Below, one piece after another: positions 15,736-24,120 of a DNA stretch of 55,041 nucleotides (its first letter is position 1; every line of letters starts with the position of its first letter). The notes under the pieces were generated by a model, which worked only from the letters and a program-made list of their open reading frames with translations, searched no databases and was not told where the DNA came from. This DNA is from JAOUEA01 sp038249195 (GTDB lineage: Bacteria; Actinomycetota; UBA4738; HRBIN12): positions 1-55,041 of the forward strand of contig JBBRWM010000014.1 in assembly GCA_038249195.1 (NCBI GenBank). The letters run 5' to 3'. The position numbers were made by a program, and so were the translations under genes.

Positions 15736-15764
15736 ACTGTACGCACGAACGCGTGCAACGTCAA
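15736..15764 (-). promoter_or_regulatory. Promoter of rpoB-rpoC
   Basis: Minus-strand TTGACG (15759-15764), 17 bases, then TACAGT (15736-15741). This strong match fits rpoBC having its own promoter here rather than reading through from rplJL. The leader would be about 60 bases. Confidence 0.65.
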
Positions 15765-15791
15765 CGCGCCTGCGCAGTCCCCTGGCAGTGA

Positions 15792-15819
15792 CCCGGGCAG
15801 GGTACGCTTCGTGCCCGGG
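15792..15819. promoter_or_regulatory. Inverted repeat in the rpoB / DUF4012 divergent region
   Basis: CCCGGGCA (15792-15799) and TGCCCGGG (15812-15819) are perfect 8-base arms around a 12-base loop, between the rpoB promoter and the start of the divergent gene. It could be an operator or a transcript hairpin. Confidence 0.4.
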
Positions 15820-15849
15820 AGAATCAACCCTCTGCGGTAGTGTTCGTCC

Positions 15850-17727
15850 GTGAGCGACATCGACTTCGCGCCCCCCCGAAGGGCCGCTCCACGAAGGTTC
15901 GGCGGGCCCGCGCCGACCCCAAACGCCCGCACCCGGCGGCGCGCCATCGTCCTGGGCGTGCTCGCGGGCATCCTCACCGCCCTCCTGCTGCTGATCGTGG
16001 ACGCCGGCTTCGCCTCGCGCCGGATGCTGCGCGAGATCTCCGCCGCCCGCAACGCCTTGATCGACGGCGGGAACGCGGTGGTGACGGGCGACCCCGCCAC
16101 GGCCACCACTTACTTCACGCGGGCGGCCTCCGACGCCGAGGCGGCCGTGGCGACCACGCGCCGCCCGGGCATCCGCGTCTTCGGATCGCTGCCCATCGCG
16201 AGCGACAACGTCGCCGCCGCCAGGGCCGTCGCCCAGGCGCAGGCCGACACCGCGCGCGCCGGGATCACCATGGCCCAGGCGGCGGGGACCCTGGGATGGG
16301 ACAACATCCTGCTCCCCGCCACCGCGTCCCTGGGCGACGTGGATCTGCACACGCTGAAGGCGGCCGCGCCGCGCATCGGCTCGGTGGCCACCCAGCTGCA
16401 GACCGCGCTGCACGACCTGGAGCTCGCCGGAGGCGGCCGCCTGCTCGGACCCGTGGCCGCCGGCTACGACGACGCCGTGACCACGCTCACCCGGCAGGCC
16501 GCGCTGGCCGCGGACGCCCGCGACCTGTTCCGCGTGGCGCCCGGCCTCCTGGGCGGCAAGGGCGAGCGGCGCTACCTCGTGGCCGTGCAGAGCCTCGCGC
16601 AGCCCTTCGGTCCGGGCGGGCGCGTGGTGGCCACGGGGATCCTCACCGCGCAGGCGGGCAAGCTCTCGCTGGAGCCGCTCACCGTGGCGGACCCGGCCGT
16701 CGCGGAGGCCGCGTCCTCGCCCGACGTGCCCATCGCCGCCGGGGCGATGCTGGCGGCCGCGGGCAGCTCGGGCCCCGAGCCGCTGAACGGCGTCATTTTC
16801 GTCGACACCGTCGGACTGCAGCATCTGCTGTGGATGGTGGGCGACGTCAAGACCCCCGCGTGGCCCGCCGCCCTCTCGCAGAACGACGCCGTGTCGATCA
16901 TCGACGGCCAGGCGCTCGCGGGCAGGGACGCGGCGGCCGCCGACGGGCTCCAGTCCGCCCTGGCCGGCAGCATCCTGTCGAAGGCGCTCAAGCGGCGCCC
17001 CTCGACCGAGGCCTTCGGCACCGGCGCCGCCGAGCTCGCCGCCGGGCGGCACTTCTCGATCTACAGCACGGACCCCAAGGTCCAGTCGCGGCTCAGCCGC
17101 CTCGGGGTGAGCGGCCGCCTCGTGACCTCGGACAACCCCATCGCCGTGGTCTGGAACACCACCGGCGTCGCGCGCACGGGGACGCTCGTGCGCCGCCCCA
17201 CCGCGGTCGCGGTCACCCTCGACGCGCAGGGCGTCGCGCACATGCGCACCGTGGCGGACCTGGACAACCAGGCCCCCATCGAACCTCCCTCGGTCCTGCT
17301 GGGCCGCCCCTTCGGCAACGAGCCGGTGGGCGGCTACACCGCCGACGTGAGCGTGTACCTGCCCAAGGGGGCCCACCGCATCCAGGCCGAGACGAGCATC
17401 CCGACCACGAGCACGGTGAGCAAGGATCCCGCCCTGGGCCTGCCCGTGGCCACGGCGCCCATGACGGCCGGCCCCGGCGGCTCGATGTCCCTGATCGTGA
17501 CGGCCCAGGTGCCCGGCGCCATCACCCACGTCGGCGACCAGTCCCAGTACCGGATCCACGTGCTGCCCCAGGCCTCGGCCACACCGGAGAACCTCCGGGT
17601 GAAGATCAAGGTCCCCGACGGCGCCACGATCACGGGCACGACCGCCGGCATGCAGGTGACGGGCACCCTCGCCACGTACACCGGCACCCCCCAGGGACCG
17701 GTGACCCTGATCGTGCGCTACCGCTGA
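15850..17727 (+). CDS. DUF4012-like membrane-anchored protein
   Basis: A 625-residue protein with one N-terminal membrane anchor (about 32-51, AIVLGVLAGILTALLLLIVD) after a short Arg-rich cytoplasmic tail; the rest should be extracytoplasmic. The mid and C-terminal layout (GERRYLVAVQSLAQPFGPGG..., LNGVIFVDTVGLQHLLWMVG, then a beta-rich end with VYLPKGAHRIQ) matches DUF4012 proteins, found in actinobacteria near polysaccharide genes; their function is not established. The start is GTG. Its stop overlaps the stop of the converging epimerase gene by 10 bases. Confidence 0.75.
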   Translation: MSDIDFAPPRRAAPRRFGGPAPTPNARTRRRAIVLGVLAGILTALLLLIVDAGFASRRMLREISAARNALIDGGNAVVTGDPATATTYFTRAASDAEAAVATTRRPGIRVFGSLPIASDNVAAARAVAQAQADTARAGITMAQAAGTLGWDNILLPATASLGDVDLHTLKAAAPRIGSVATQLQTALHDLELAGGGRLLGPVAAGYDDAVTTLTRQAALAADARDLFRVAPGLLGGKGERRYLVAVQSLAQPFGPGGRVVATGILTAQAGKLSLEPLTVADPAVAEAASSPDVPIAAGAMLAAAGSSGPEPLNGVIFVDTVGLQHLLWMVGDVKTPAWPAALSQNDAVSIIDGQALAGRDAAAADGLQSALAGSILSKALKRRPSTEAFGTGAAELAAGRHFSIYSTDPKVQSRLSRLGVSGRLVTSDNPIAVVWNTTGVARTGTLVRRPTAVAVTLDAQGVAHMRTVADLDNQAPIEPPSVLLGRPFGNEPVGGYTADVSVYLPKGAHRIQAETSIPTTSTVSKDPALGLPVATAPMTAGPGGSMSLIVTAQVPGAITHVGDQSQYRIHVLPQASATPENLRVKIKVPDGATITGTTAGMQVTGTLATYTGTPQGPVTLIVRYR

Positions 17728-18248
17728 GGGAGGTCGCGCAGCGCGTCGGCGAGCGAAGGGTTCGCCCGGTCCCGCTCGGACAGGATCGGCCGCACGATCG
17801 GCCACGCGATCGCGAGCTCGGGGTCGTCCCAGGCAACGCCCTGCTCGTCCTCGCCCGTGAAGTACGCGTCCACCTGATACAGGAGTGAGACGTCGGTGAG
17901 GGCGCAGAACCCGTGCGCCACGCCGGGGGGGATGGAGATGCCGAGCGAGAGCGCGTCCGCATCCAGTTCGGTGGTCCGCACCTCGCGGAACGTGCCGGAG
18001 CCCGCGCGCAGATCCGCCAGCGCCACGAACGCGCTGCCCTCGAGGAGGCACCAGTAGTCGGACTGCCGCTGGTGGAAATGCAGCCCCCGCAGAACACCGG
18101 CCCTGCTGCGGCTGAGATTGGACTGCACCGCGGGCCGGGCCCAGTCGGCGAGCCATTCCTGCCGGTACAGCTCGGTCATCGACCCGCGGGCGTCGGCATG
18201 GGCCTCGAGGGCGACCTCGCGCACGCCGGAGATGTCGGTGATGGGCAC
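17718..18248 (-). CDS. RmlC-like dTDP-4-dehydrorhamnose 3,5-epimerase family protein
   Basis: A 176-residue cupin epimerase. RGLHFHQRQ, ADLRAGSGTF, PPGVAHGF, LLYQVDAYF and WDDPELAIAWP all match the RmlC family, including the active-site His of RGLHFH and the Tyr of LLYQ. The start is a GTG (VPITDISGVREVALE). Function is probably epimerisation of a nucleotide-keto-sugar for surface glycan synthesis; no rmlA, rmlB or rmlD is in the window, so the exact substrate is open. Its first codons have a near-identical 32-base copy at 26941-26972. Confidence 0.85.
   Translation of the reverse strand: MPITDISGVREVALEAHADARGSMTELYRQEWLADWARPAVQSNLSRSRAGVLRGLHFHQRQSDYWCLLEGSAFVALADLRAGSGTFREVRTTELDADALSLGISIPPGVAHGFCALTDVSLLYQVDAYFTGEDEQGVAWDDPELAIAWPIVRPILSERDRANPSLADALRDLPQR
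18199..18230. repeat. Direct repeat, left copy (inside the epimerase gene)
   Basis: These 32 bases encode SGVREVALEAH of the epimerase and match 26941-26972 at 31 of 32 positions in the same orientation. Looser similarity continues to about 18306, including the end of a degraded upstream gene. Confidence 0.8.
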
Positions 18249-18387
18249 TGACCGGGAGCTTAGTGGGCGCGGAGGATCAGGGCCTGACGCGCACCTTGAT
18301 CCTTGTGGCCCGGGTTTCACTCTCAAAACCCATCCATGCTGGGCCTTTCGCGCCATGCGCCACTCAAGGCGGAGCCCGGCCGCTGCG
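18249..18387 (-). pseudogene. Remnant of a gene once upstream of the epimerase
   Basis: On the minus strand a short frame ends ATRIKVRVRP-stop at 18279 or so. The fragment at 27002-27163 ends SKKIQVRVRR-stop in the corresponding position. Only about 23 codons remain open here before an upstream stop. Together the two sites suggest that the same gene pair (unknown gene, then epimerase) once existed at both. Confidence 0.4.
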
Positions 18388-20232
18388 TCAAGCGGTCTTC
18401 GATGACGGCCCGCCCAAGTACGCCTCGATCACGGCGGGATCTTGGGCGATCTCTGCCGGCCTACCAAGCGCAATGGTTCGGCCCTGATCGAGCACTTGGA
18501 TTCGGTCGCAGAGCTTCATGATCAGCCGAAGGTCGTGGTCAACGACTACTACCGCGCACTCGAGGGTCCCGCGGATCCGCTTGATGTTCTCGAGCAACTC
18601 GTCGGATTCTGCCTCGTTCATCCCAGCCGCGGGCTCGTCCAGCAGGATCATGGCAGGCCGGCGCACGACCGCCCGAGCGATCTCGAGCCGCCTCTGCATC
18701 CCGTAGGGGAGGTTGATCGCCTTCTCGCGCTCGGCGGCCTCCAGCCCGAACCACGCCAACACCTCGTCCACGCGGGACTCGTCCGTGCCCGGTGTAGTCG
18801 CCGCCTCTACGTTTTCCCGCACAGTGAGCTGGGCAAATAGCCTGATGCTCTGGAATGTTCGGCATAGGCCCGCTTCCGCCACCTGGTGGGGCTTGCGGCC
18901 CTCTATCGCTTCGCCCTCAAAGACGAGGGAACCCTTGGTCGGCTCGTAGACGCCGGAGATCACATTCAGAAGGGTGGTCTTGCCTGAGCCGTTCGGCCCG
19001 ATAAGCCCGAGTATCTCGTGACGCCGTACCTCGATGTCCACGCCCGCGAGCGCAATCACGCCTTCGAAATGCTTCGATACACCAACGCCCTGCAGCACCG
19101 GGATGGCTGCGTCCAGAACTGCAGGAGAGGCCGGAGGCCGGTCCACTTCCGTTCGCGCCTCTGCTACCGACTGCTTGGCCGATGCGCGTCGAACTCGCCT
19201 CGCCAACGGCGGGAGGCGCCGTGCCAGATCATCGATCTCCCAGCGATCGAATATGCCCTCGGGCCTCAGGATCAACGTGGCGATGATCAAGAGGGCGATC
19301 ACGAACTGAACTGTGCCGGTGATGCGAGGTAGGTGCCAAGGGCCGATCGCGACGCCTTGCTCAACCCTGGCTAGCGTGTCCGTGAGGAATGTGACGATGG
19401 CCGCACCTGCCACCGCGCCAGTGAGGGAGGTTCGCCCCCCGACCACGAGCATCGCCAGTAGGGCAAAAGTTATCGAAAAATAGAACTGGTTCGCGTTGAA
19501 GGCGATCAGGCTCTGCGCCCAGAACGACCCGGCGGCGCCCATCATCGCAGCGCTCAGCAGCCACACCCCGTACCGGGTCCGGACGACGTTTGTGCCGACT
19601 GACGCCGACGAGAGCGGATCCTCCCGAGACGCGCGGAGCCGTAGCCCAGGCCCCGATTCCTTGTACAGCCGGCTCACGAGCACGAAGAGGATAGCGCCCA
19701 CGGCAGCAACGCCGATCGACGTCCGCACAGGCACGCCCGCCAGGCCCAGTGCTCCGCGAGTGTACGTCGTCGCGTTCTGGAAGAAGGTGTGAACCACGAC
19801 AAGGAGCGCCAGGGTGGCCATCGCCATCGTCGATTCGGTCATCCGAATGATGGCCCCGCCGAACACCGCCGCCACGACCGACGCCGCCAACGCCGACATC
19901 AAGACCGCTGGGAGAAGGCCCAGGTGCGCGTTCGCAAGCAACGAGGGAAGTTCGGGAAGCTGCGCCGCCTTGATGGCCGTCAGGATCGTGACCAACGCGG
20001 TCGTGTAGGCGCCGATCCCCATGAAAGCCACGTGGCCGAACGAGACGATTCCGCTGTTGCCGATGAATGTTTGCAGCGAAACCACGAGCATCACGTTCAA
20101 TAGGAACACGACATACGTTCTACTGGAGGACGTCGACCCGAAGGCCTGCACGAGGAGCATCCCACCCACAAGGCAGGCCGCGATCATGGCCCAACCGAAC
20201 AGCGCGGGGCGCAGCCGACTCATCGGGATCAT
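18388..20232 (-). CDS. Fused LivM-type permease and LivG-type ATPase
   Basis: A 614-residue ABC importer subunit. Residues 1 to about 340 are a polytopic LivM-like permease (FIGNSGIVSFGHVAFMGIGAYTTAL). After a charged linker, about 375-614 are a LivG-like ATPase with Walker A GPNGSGKTT (about 411-419), signature LPYGMQRRLEIARA and Walker B ILLDEPAAGMN. The ATG overlaps the livH stop as TGATG. LivM-LivG fusions are known in this family. Substrate is not set by the sequence; branched-chain amino acids, amides and urea are all used by relatives. Confidence 0.92.
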   Translation of the reverse strand: MIPMSRLRPALFGWAMIAACLVGGMLLVQAFGSTSSSRTYVVFLLNVMLVVSLQTFIGNSGIVSFGHVAFMGIGAYTTALVTILTAIKAAQLPELPSLLANAHLGLLPAVLMSALAASVVAAVFGGAIIRMTESTMAMATLALLVVVHTFFQNATTYTRGALGLAGVPVRTSIGVAAVGAILFVLVSRLYKESGPGLRLRASREDPLSSASVGTNVVRTRYGVWLLSAAMMGAAGSFWAQSLIAFNANQFYFSITFALLAMLVVGGRTSLTGAVAGAAIVTFLTDTLARVEQGVAIGPWHLPRITGTVQFVIALLIIATLILRPEGIFDRWEIDDLARRLPPLARRVRRASAKQSVAEARTEVDRPPASPAVLDAAIPVLQGVGVSKHFEGVIALAGVDIEVRRHEILGLIGPNGSGKTTLLNVISGVYEPTKGSLVFEGEAIEGRKPHQVAEAGLCRTFQSIRLFAQLTVRENVEAATTPGTDESRVDEVLAWFGLEAAEREKAINLPYGMQRRLEIARAVVRRPAMILLDEPAAGMNEAESDELLENIKRIRGTLECAVVVVDHDLRLIMKLCDRIQVLDQGRTIALGRPAEIAQDPAVIEAYLGGPSSKTA

Positions 20233-21122
20233 CAGATGGCCTCGGCCTTCGCTCCGAACAGCCCTTGGGGACGCACGTAGAGGACGGCGACCACGATCAG
20301 CAGCGACGCAGCTTGAGCGTATGGAAGCAGCGAGCCGGGGAGCAATGCCTGCAGGAACACCTCGAGCGTGCCCAGAAAGAAGCCACCCATCACCGCGCCG
20401 CGCAGGTTACCCAGTCCGCCGATGACCGACGCGACGAACGCTTCGATAACGGGTACGAAGCCCGTGGTCGGGTTCACCGAAGTGGTTCTAGCGATCCAGA
20501 GAACACCTGCGATGCCCGCGAGCAGACCTGAGATCAGGAACGCGAGCGAAATCACGCGGTTTGCGCGCACGCCCATCAACCGCGCGGTCGTGAAGTCCGA
20601 GGACGCCGCGCGCATCGCGAGGCCTGACCGCGACTTGCGCATGAATGTCGTCAGCGCTAGCAGGGAGATCGCACCAATCCCCGCTGTGATGATGCTCAGC
20701 ACGCTGATGCGCACCGACCCTATGGTTACGGCATCGTCGAAGAAGGCAGGCACCGGGATGCCACGGGAACGAACTGACACGGCCTGGCGGAACGCGCCTT
20801 GGATCAGTTCGGCCACGGCGAATGATGTGAAGAGGAGCGACACGAAGCTCGCGTCGCGCAGCGGTCGAAAGGCTATCAACTCCATGAGCACCGACGCCAC
20901 ACCAGCCGCCACGACCCCAATCAGCGCCACCACGAAGAACGGCCAGCCCGCGTAGGTAGCCGCCAGCATGGAATACCCCGCAATCGTGACCAGCTCGCCG
21001 TAAGCGAAGTTCAACATGCCTAGCACCCCGTAGACCATGGAGAGCCCTAGGGCAAGCAACGCATAGATGCTGCCGAGTGAAAGCGCATTCACCAGTTGCT
21101 GTGCAAACTCGGAAGGGCTCAC
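20232..21122 (-). CDS. livH: LivH-type branched-chain amino acid ABC permease
   Basis: A 296-residue inner-membrane permease with about eight hydrophobic segments and the family blocks GSIYALLALGLSMVYGVLGM and NFAYGELVTIAGY. The GTG start overlaps the livF stop (GTGA), and its stop overlaps the fused livMG start, so the order is livF-livH-livMG with coupled translation. Confidence 0.93.
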   Translation of the reverse strand: MSPSEFAQQLVNALSLGSIYALLALGLSMVYGVLGMLNFAYGELVTIAGYSMLAATYAGWPFFVVALIGVVAAGVASVLMELIAFRPLRDASFVSLLFTSFAVAELIQGAFRQAVSVRSRGIPVPAFFDDAVTIGSVRISVLSIITAGIGAISLLALTTFMRKSRSGLAMRAASSDFTTARLMGVRANRVISLAFLISGLLAGIAGVLWIARTTSVNPTTGFVPVIEAFVASVIGGLGNLRGAVMGGFFLGTLEVFLQALLPGSLLPYAQAASLLIVVAVLYVRPQGLFGAKAEAI

Positions 21123-21871
21123 GACGTCATCCCGTCCGTTTGGCTGATGCCCAGGTAGGAACGCTCCAATTCGCCTTCCACTAGTTGCCCGCTGGTCCCC
21201 GACGCGACGACCCTGCCCACCGATAGCACGTAAGCCCGGTCCGCTATCTCAAGCGCGCGATGCACGTTCTGTTCGACCAACAGGATGGTGACCCCTTCAT
21301 CCCGGAGCTCACGGATAAGCTCGAAGATCCGATCGACGAAGATCGGAGCCAGGCCGAGCGAGGGCTCATCCAGCAGCAGCATCCTCGGCTTGGCCATCAG
21401 GGCGCGCGCGATCACGAGCTGCTGCTGCTCTCCTCCCGACAGAGTTCCTGCCATCTGGGCAGCCCGCTGCCCGAGGATCGGGAAGCGCGCGAGCCAACGA
21501 TCGACGTCGGCGCGCAATTGTCCGTCCGACCTTGAGGCGCCACCGATCGTGAGATTCTCCTCGACGGTGAGGTTGGGGAACACATGCCGACCCTCGGGCA
21601 CCAGCGAGACTCCGCGGCGAAGCGCGACTTCTGGGACCGACCCAGTCAGCGGGCTCCCGTCGAAGGTCACCGTGCCGTGCTGAGGCTTGAGCGCCCCCGC
21701 GAGCGTGCGCAAGAGCGTCGTCTTGCCTGCTCCGTTCGGCCCGAGTGCCGCGACGATCTCGCCGTGTGCTACCTCCAGCGAGACCTCGCGAAGCGCTACG
21801 ACCGCTCCGTAGGCGACAGTCAGGTCTTCGACGCCAAGGAGAGGGGGACCGGCCTCAGCCGCCGGCGCCAT
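21119..21871 (-). CDS. livF: LivF-type ABC transporter ATPase
   Basis: About 250 residues with Walker A GPNGAGKTT, Q-loop region SLVPEGRHVFPNLTVEENL, signature LSGGEQQQLVIARAL and Walker B MLLLDEPSLGLAP; VPEGR..F..LTVEENL is typical of LivF. The chosen ATG has a G-run (AGGGGGGG) 5 bases upstream. A GTG nine codons earlier, right after the binding-protein stop, is a possible alternative (start at 21898). Confidence 0.92.
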   Translation of the reverse strand: MAPAAEAGPPLLGVEDLTVAYGAVVALREVSLEVAHGEIVAALGPNGAGKTTLLRTLAGALKPQHGTVTFDGSPLTGSVPEVALRRGVSLVPEGRHVFPNLTVEENLTIGGASRSDGQLRADVDRWLARFPILGQRAAQMAGTLSGGEQQQLVIARALMAKPRMLLLDEPSLGLAPIFVDRIFELIRELRDEGVTILLVEQNVHRALEIADRAYVLSVGRVVASGTSGQLVEGELERSYLGISQTDGMTS

Positions 21872-21900
21872 CTGGTCCCCCCCTACGGCGTCCGTCACGC

Positions 21901-23088
21901 TCAGACGGGCGGGACGTACGACGGGAACGCAGGCTGGCCTAGACACGTGAAGCTCGCGCCCTTCATCTGGATCAAGGCCGCCGGCTTGTTCGCCCGGCGA
22001 GTCGCCGGATCCATGACGACGTGGCCCGAGATCCCCGTGTAGTCGAGGTTCGAAAGCTGCTCCTCGAGCGCGCCGGCGTCAGTGCTACCCGCGGCCTCCA
22101 TCGCCTTGGCAACCATGTTGACCTCGTCGTAGCCGATGACCGCAACGTAGGAGCTCGGGTCCTTTCCATTTGCGGCCTTGTAGTCGTCGTAGAAGGACTG
22201 GACCTTCGGGTCGCCTTCCGCGGTGCAGACCGAGTTCGAGAACGTGAAGCCATCTATCGCCTTTGCCCCGGCATCCAAGAGAGCGACATCACCATTCCCG
22301 TCGGTGGAGAGCACGGGGACAGAAACGCCTGCCTGACGCAGCTGGCGAAGGAACACAACGCTGTCGGGGATGAACATGGGCGTGAAGATCGCGTCCGGAG
22401 CCGGGTCAACGTTCGCGATCTTCGTAACGACCGCAGAGTAGTCGGCCGCCCCGATCTTGTACTCATCCGTTCCAACCACCATGCCGCCTCCGTGCTCAAA
22501 GGCGTCTGCGAAGTACGTCGGGAGGTTCTTGGTGTAGGGGATCTCGTTGGAGCCCAGGACATAGGCGGTCTTGTAGCCCTGAGAAAGGGCATACTCGGCC
22601 AGGACGGCGGCCTGGATGTTGTCACTCATCACGAGCTGATAGGCACAGGTCCCCATATCACCAACCAGGCTCGGCGCGGTGCCAAGGCCGGTCGAGATTG
22701 GGACGTTGGCGGCGCAGGCGACCTGGCCCTCCGCGAGGATGCCGTCGCCGACAGTGCCAATCAGATACGAGGCACCGTCGTCGATCAGCTGTTGGGTGAC
22801 TTTCGCGCCCTCGGCCACGTCATTGCGCATATCAACGGTCTTCAGTTGAAGCTGACGCCCATTCACACCGCCGGCGGCGTTGATCTGGTCGACTGCGAAT
22901 TGCGCGCCCTCCTGCATAGGCGAGTCATAGTATGCCCAGTCGGTGGTTAGGTCCGCGGGAAAGCCGATCACGATTGGCGGTCCCGAGGCAGAACCGCTGC
23001 CCGTCGCGTCACTGCTGTTGTCCGAGGTGCTGCATGCGGCGCCAATCATGGCGAGGATAAACGCGATCGTGACCGTTCTCCGAAGCAT
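21901..23088 (-). CDS. LivK-type substrate-binding lipoprotein
   Basis: A 395-residue periplasmic-binding protein. The N-terminus MLRRTVTIAFILAMIGAAC is a lipoprotein signal with Cys19 as the likely lipidated residue, followed by a Ser/Gly linker. The body has type I binding-protein blocks (VIGFPADLTTDWAYYDSPMQEGAQ..., AVDQINAAGGVNGRQL, DAIFTPMFIPDS). ATG 23088 is preceded by GGGGAAGG. First gene of the transporter operon. The ligand cannot be read from sequence; the GS-like ligase and amidohydrolase nearby suggest an amide- or amine-containing compound (inference). Confidence 0.88.
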   Translation of the reverse strand: MLRRTVTIAFILAMIGAACSTSDNSSDATGSGSASGPPIVIGFPADLTTDWAYYDSPMQEGAQFAVDQINAAGGVNGRQLQLKTVDMRNDVAEGAKVTQQLIDDGASYLIGTVGDGILAEGQVACAANVPISTGLGTAPSLVGDMGTCAYQLVMSDNIQAAVLAEYALSQGYKTAYVLGSNEIPYTKNLPTYFADAFEHGGGMVVGTDEYKIGAADYSAVVTKIANVDPAPDAIFTPMFIPDSVVFLRQLRQAGVSVPVLSTDGNGDVALLDAGAKAIDGFTFSNSVCTAEGDPKVQSFYDDYKAANGKDPSSYVAVIGYDEVNMVAKAMEAAGSTDAGALEEQLSNLDYTGISGHVVMDPATRRANKPAALIQMKGASFTCLGQPAFPSYVPPV

Positions 23089-23119
23089 CCGCTCACCTTC
23101 CCCTCGCAGGTTTGCCGCA

Positions 23120-23148
23120 TTCGTACGCCTGACACACTTGCCTGTCAA
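23120..23148 (-). promoter_or_regulatory. Promoter of the transporter operon
   Basis: Minus-strand TTGACA (23143-23148), a 17-base spacer, and TACGAA (23120-23125): a perfect -35 with a moderate -10, about 30 bases before the binding-protein start. Confidence 0.6.
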
Positions 23149-23174
23149 GCTCGTTACCATCTTTCCCTTGCCGC

Positions 23175-23194
23175 TAGGATGCGTAAGAATCCTA
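23175..23194. promoter_or_regulatory. Inverted repeat in the regulator/transporter divergent region
   Basis: TAGGAT-N8-ATCCTA, arms of 6 bases, overlaps the proposed ATG of the RpiR-type regulator and lies 27 bases upstream of the transporter -35. It is a natural operator candidate for that regulator; no binding data exist here. Confidence 0.4.
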
Positions 23195-24120
23195 ACATCG
23201 CGGGAGAGGAGGGAACCACGCACACCAGCGAGAGCATCGGAGAGGAGATCCGCGAGCGAGTGGGAGGGATGTCACCCGCCGAGCGGCGCGTAGCGCGCAC
23301 GTTGCTGGCAACGTATCCCACCGCTGGGCTCGAGAGCTTGCCGCAGCTCGCGGAGGGTTCGGGTGTGACCGGGCCTACGGTGCTTCGATTCGTTCGGAAG
23401 ATCGGCTTCGATGGTTACCCCGACTTCCAACGGTCGCTCCGACAAGAGGTGCAGGCACGGACAGAAGGCCTCCCCTCCCTCTATCAATCGCAGAGGCCCG
23501 TGGCGGATGACGACGTGCTTCTCCGGAGCCGCAATGCCTTCACGAGCGCGCTTGATGCCACACTCAGCTCTACCTCGTTGCAGGAAGAGATGGGACCGGT
23601 TGTCACCCTGCTGGCGGATATGAAACGGCGCCTGTGGTTCGTTGGAGGCCGGTTCAGCCAGCTGGTCGCAACCTATCTCTGCCTTCAGCTGCGGATGTTG
23701 CGTTCGAAGTGTGCGATCGTGGGGGAAGCGCCCGACCTCCGAATGATGGACAGCCTCGAAATCTCGCGCCGCGACGTGCTCTGTCTCTTCGACTACCGCC
23801 GATACCAGCCCGACACGATCGAGGTGGGCCGTGTGTCAGCGGAACGCGGAGCTTTGGTCATCGCCTTCACCGACCCGTGGCTGTCACCAGCGGTCGAGCA
23901 CGCACGGCATGTGATGATTTCCCACGTGGACTCCGCGTCCCCGCTCGACTCCTTCCTAGGCGCTTTCGCGCTCAGCGAACTCATAGTAGCGAAGGTTGTC
24001 GCAGCCCTCGGTAGTGAGGGTCAGGCGCGAGTGGCCCAGCTAGAGGCGATGCACGAGGAACCGCAGGATCCGCAGTCGGTGGTCGTGGAAACCGATGGGA
24101 AGTACCTCACCGCAGGATGA
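23179..24120 (+). CDS. RpiR/MurR-family transcriptional regulator
   Basis: A 313-residue protein: an N-terminal HTH (about 25-100) with RRVARTLLATYPTAGLESLPQLAEGSGV split across the first helices and TVLRFVRKIGFDGYPDFQ following, typical of RpiR, then a SIS-type sugar/phosphate-binding domain (about 125-270). RpiR proteins sense phosphosugars or other small ligands. The ATG at 23179 has no clear ribosome site; GAGAGGAGGG at 23202-23212 hints that translation may start further in. It is divergent from the transporter operon and overlaps the next gene by ATGA, so it should control both sides. Confidence 0.85.
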   Translation: MRKNPNIAGEEGTTHTSESIGEEIRERVGGMSPAERRVARTLLATYPTAGLESLPQLAEGSGVTGPTVLRFVRKIGFDGYPDFQRSLRQEVQARTEGLPSLYQSQRPVADDDVLLRSRNAFTSALDATLSSTSLQEEMGPVVTLLADMKRRLWFVGGRFSQLVATYLCLQLRMLRSKCAIVGEAPDLRMMDSLEISRRDVLCLFDYRRYQPDTIEVGRVSAERGALVIAFTDPWLSPAVEHARHVMISHVDSASPLDSFLGAFALSELIVAKVVAALGSEGQARVAQLEAMHEEPQDPQSVVVETDGKYLTAG

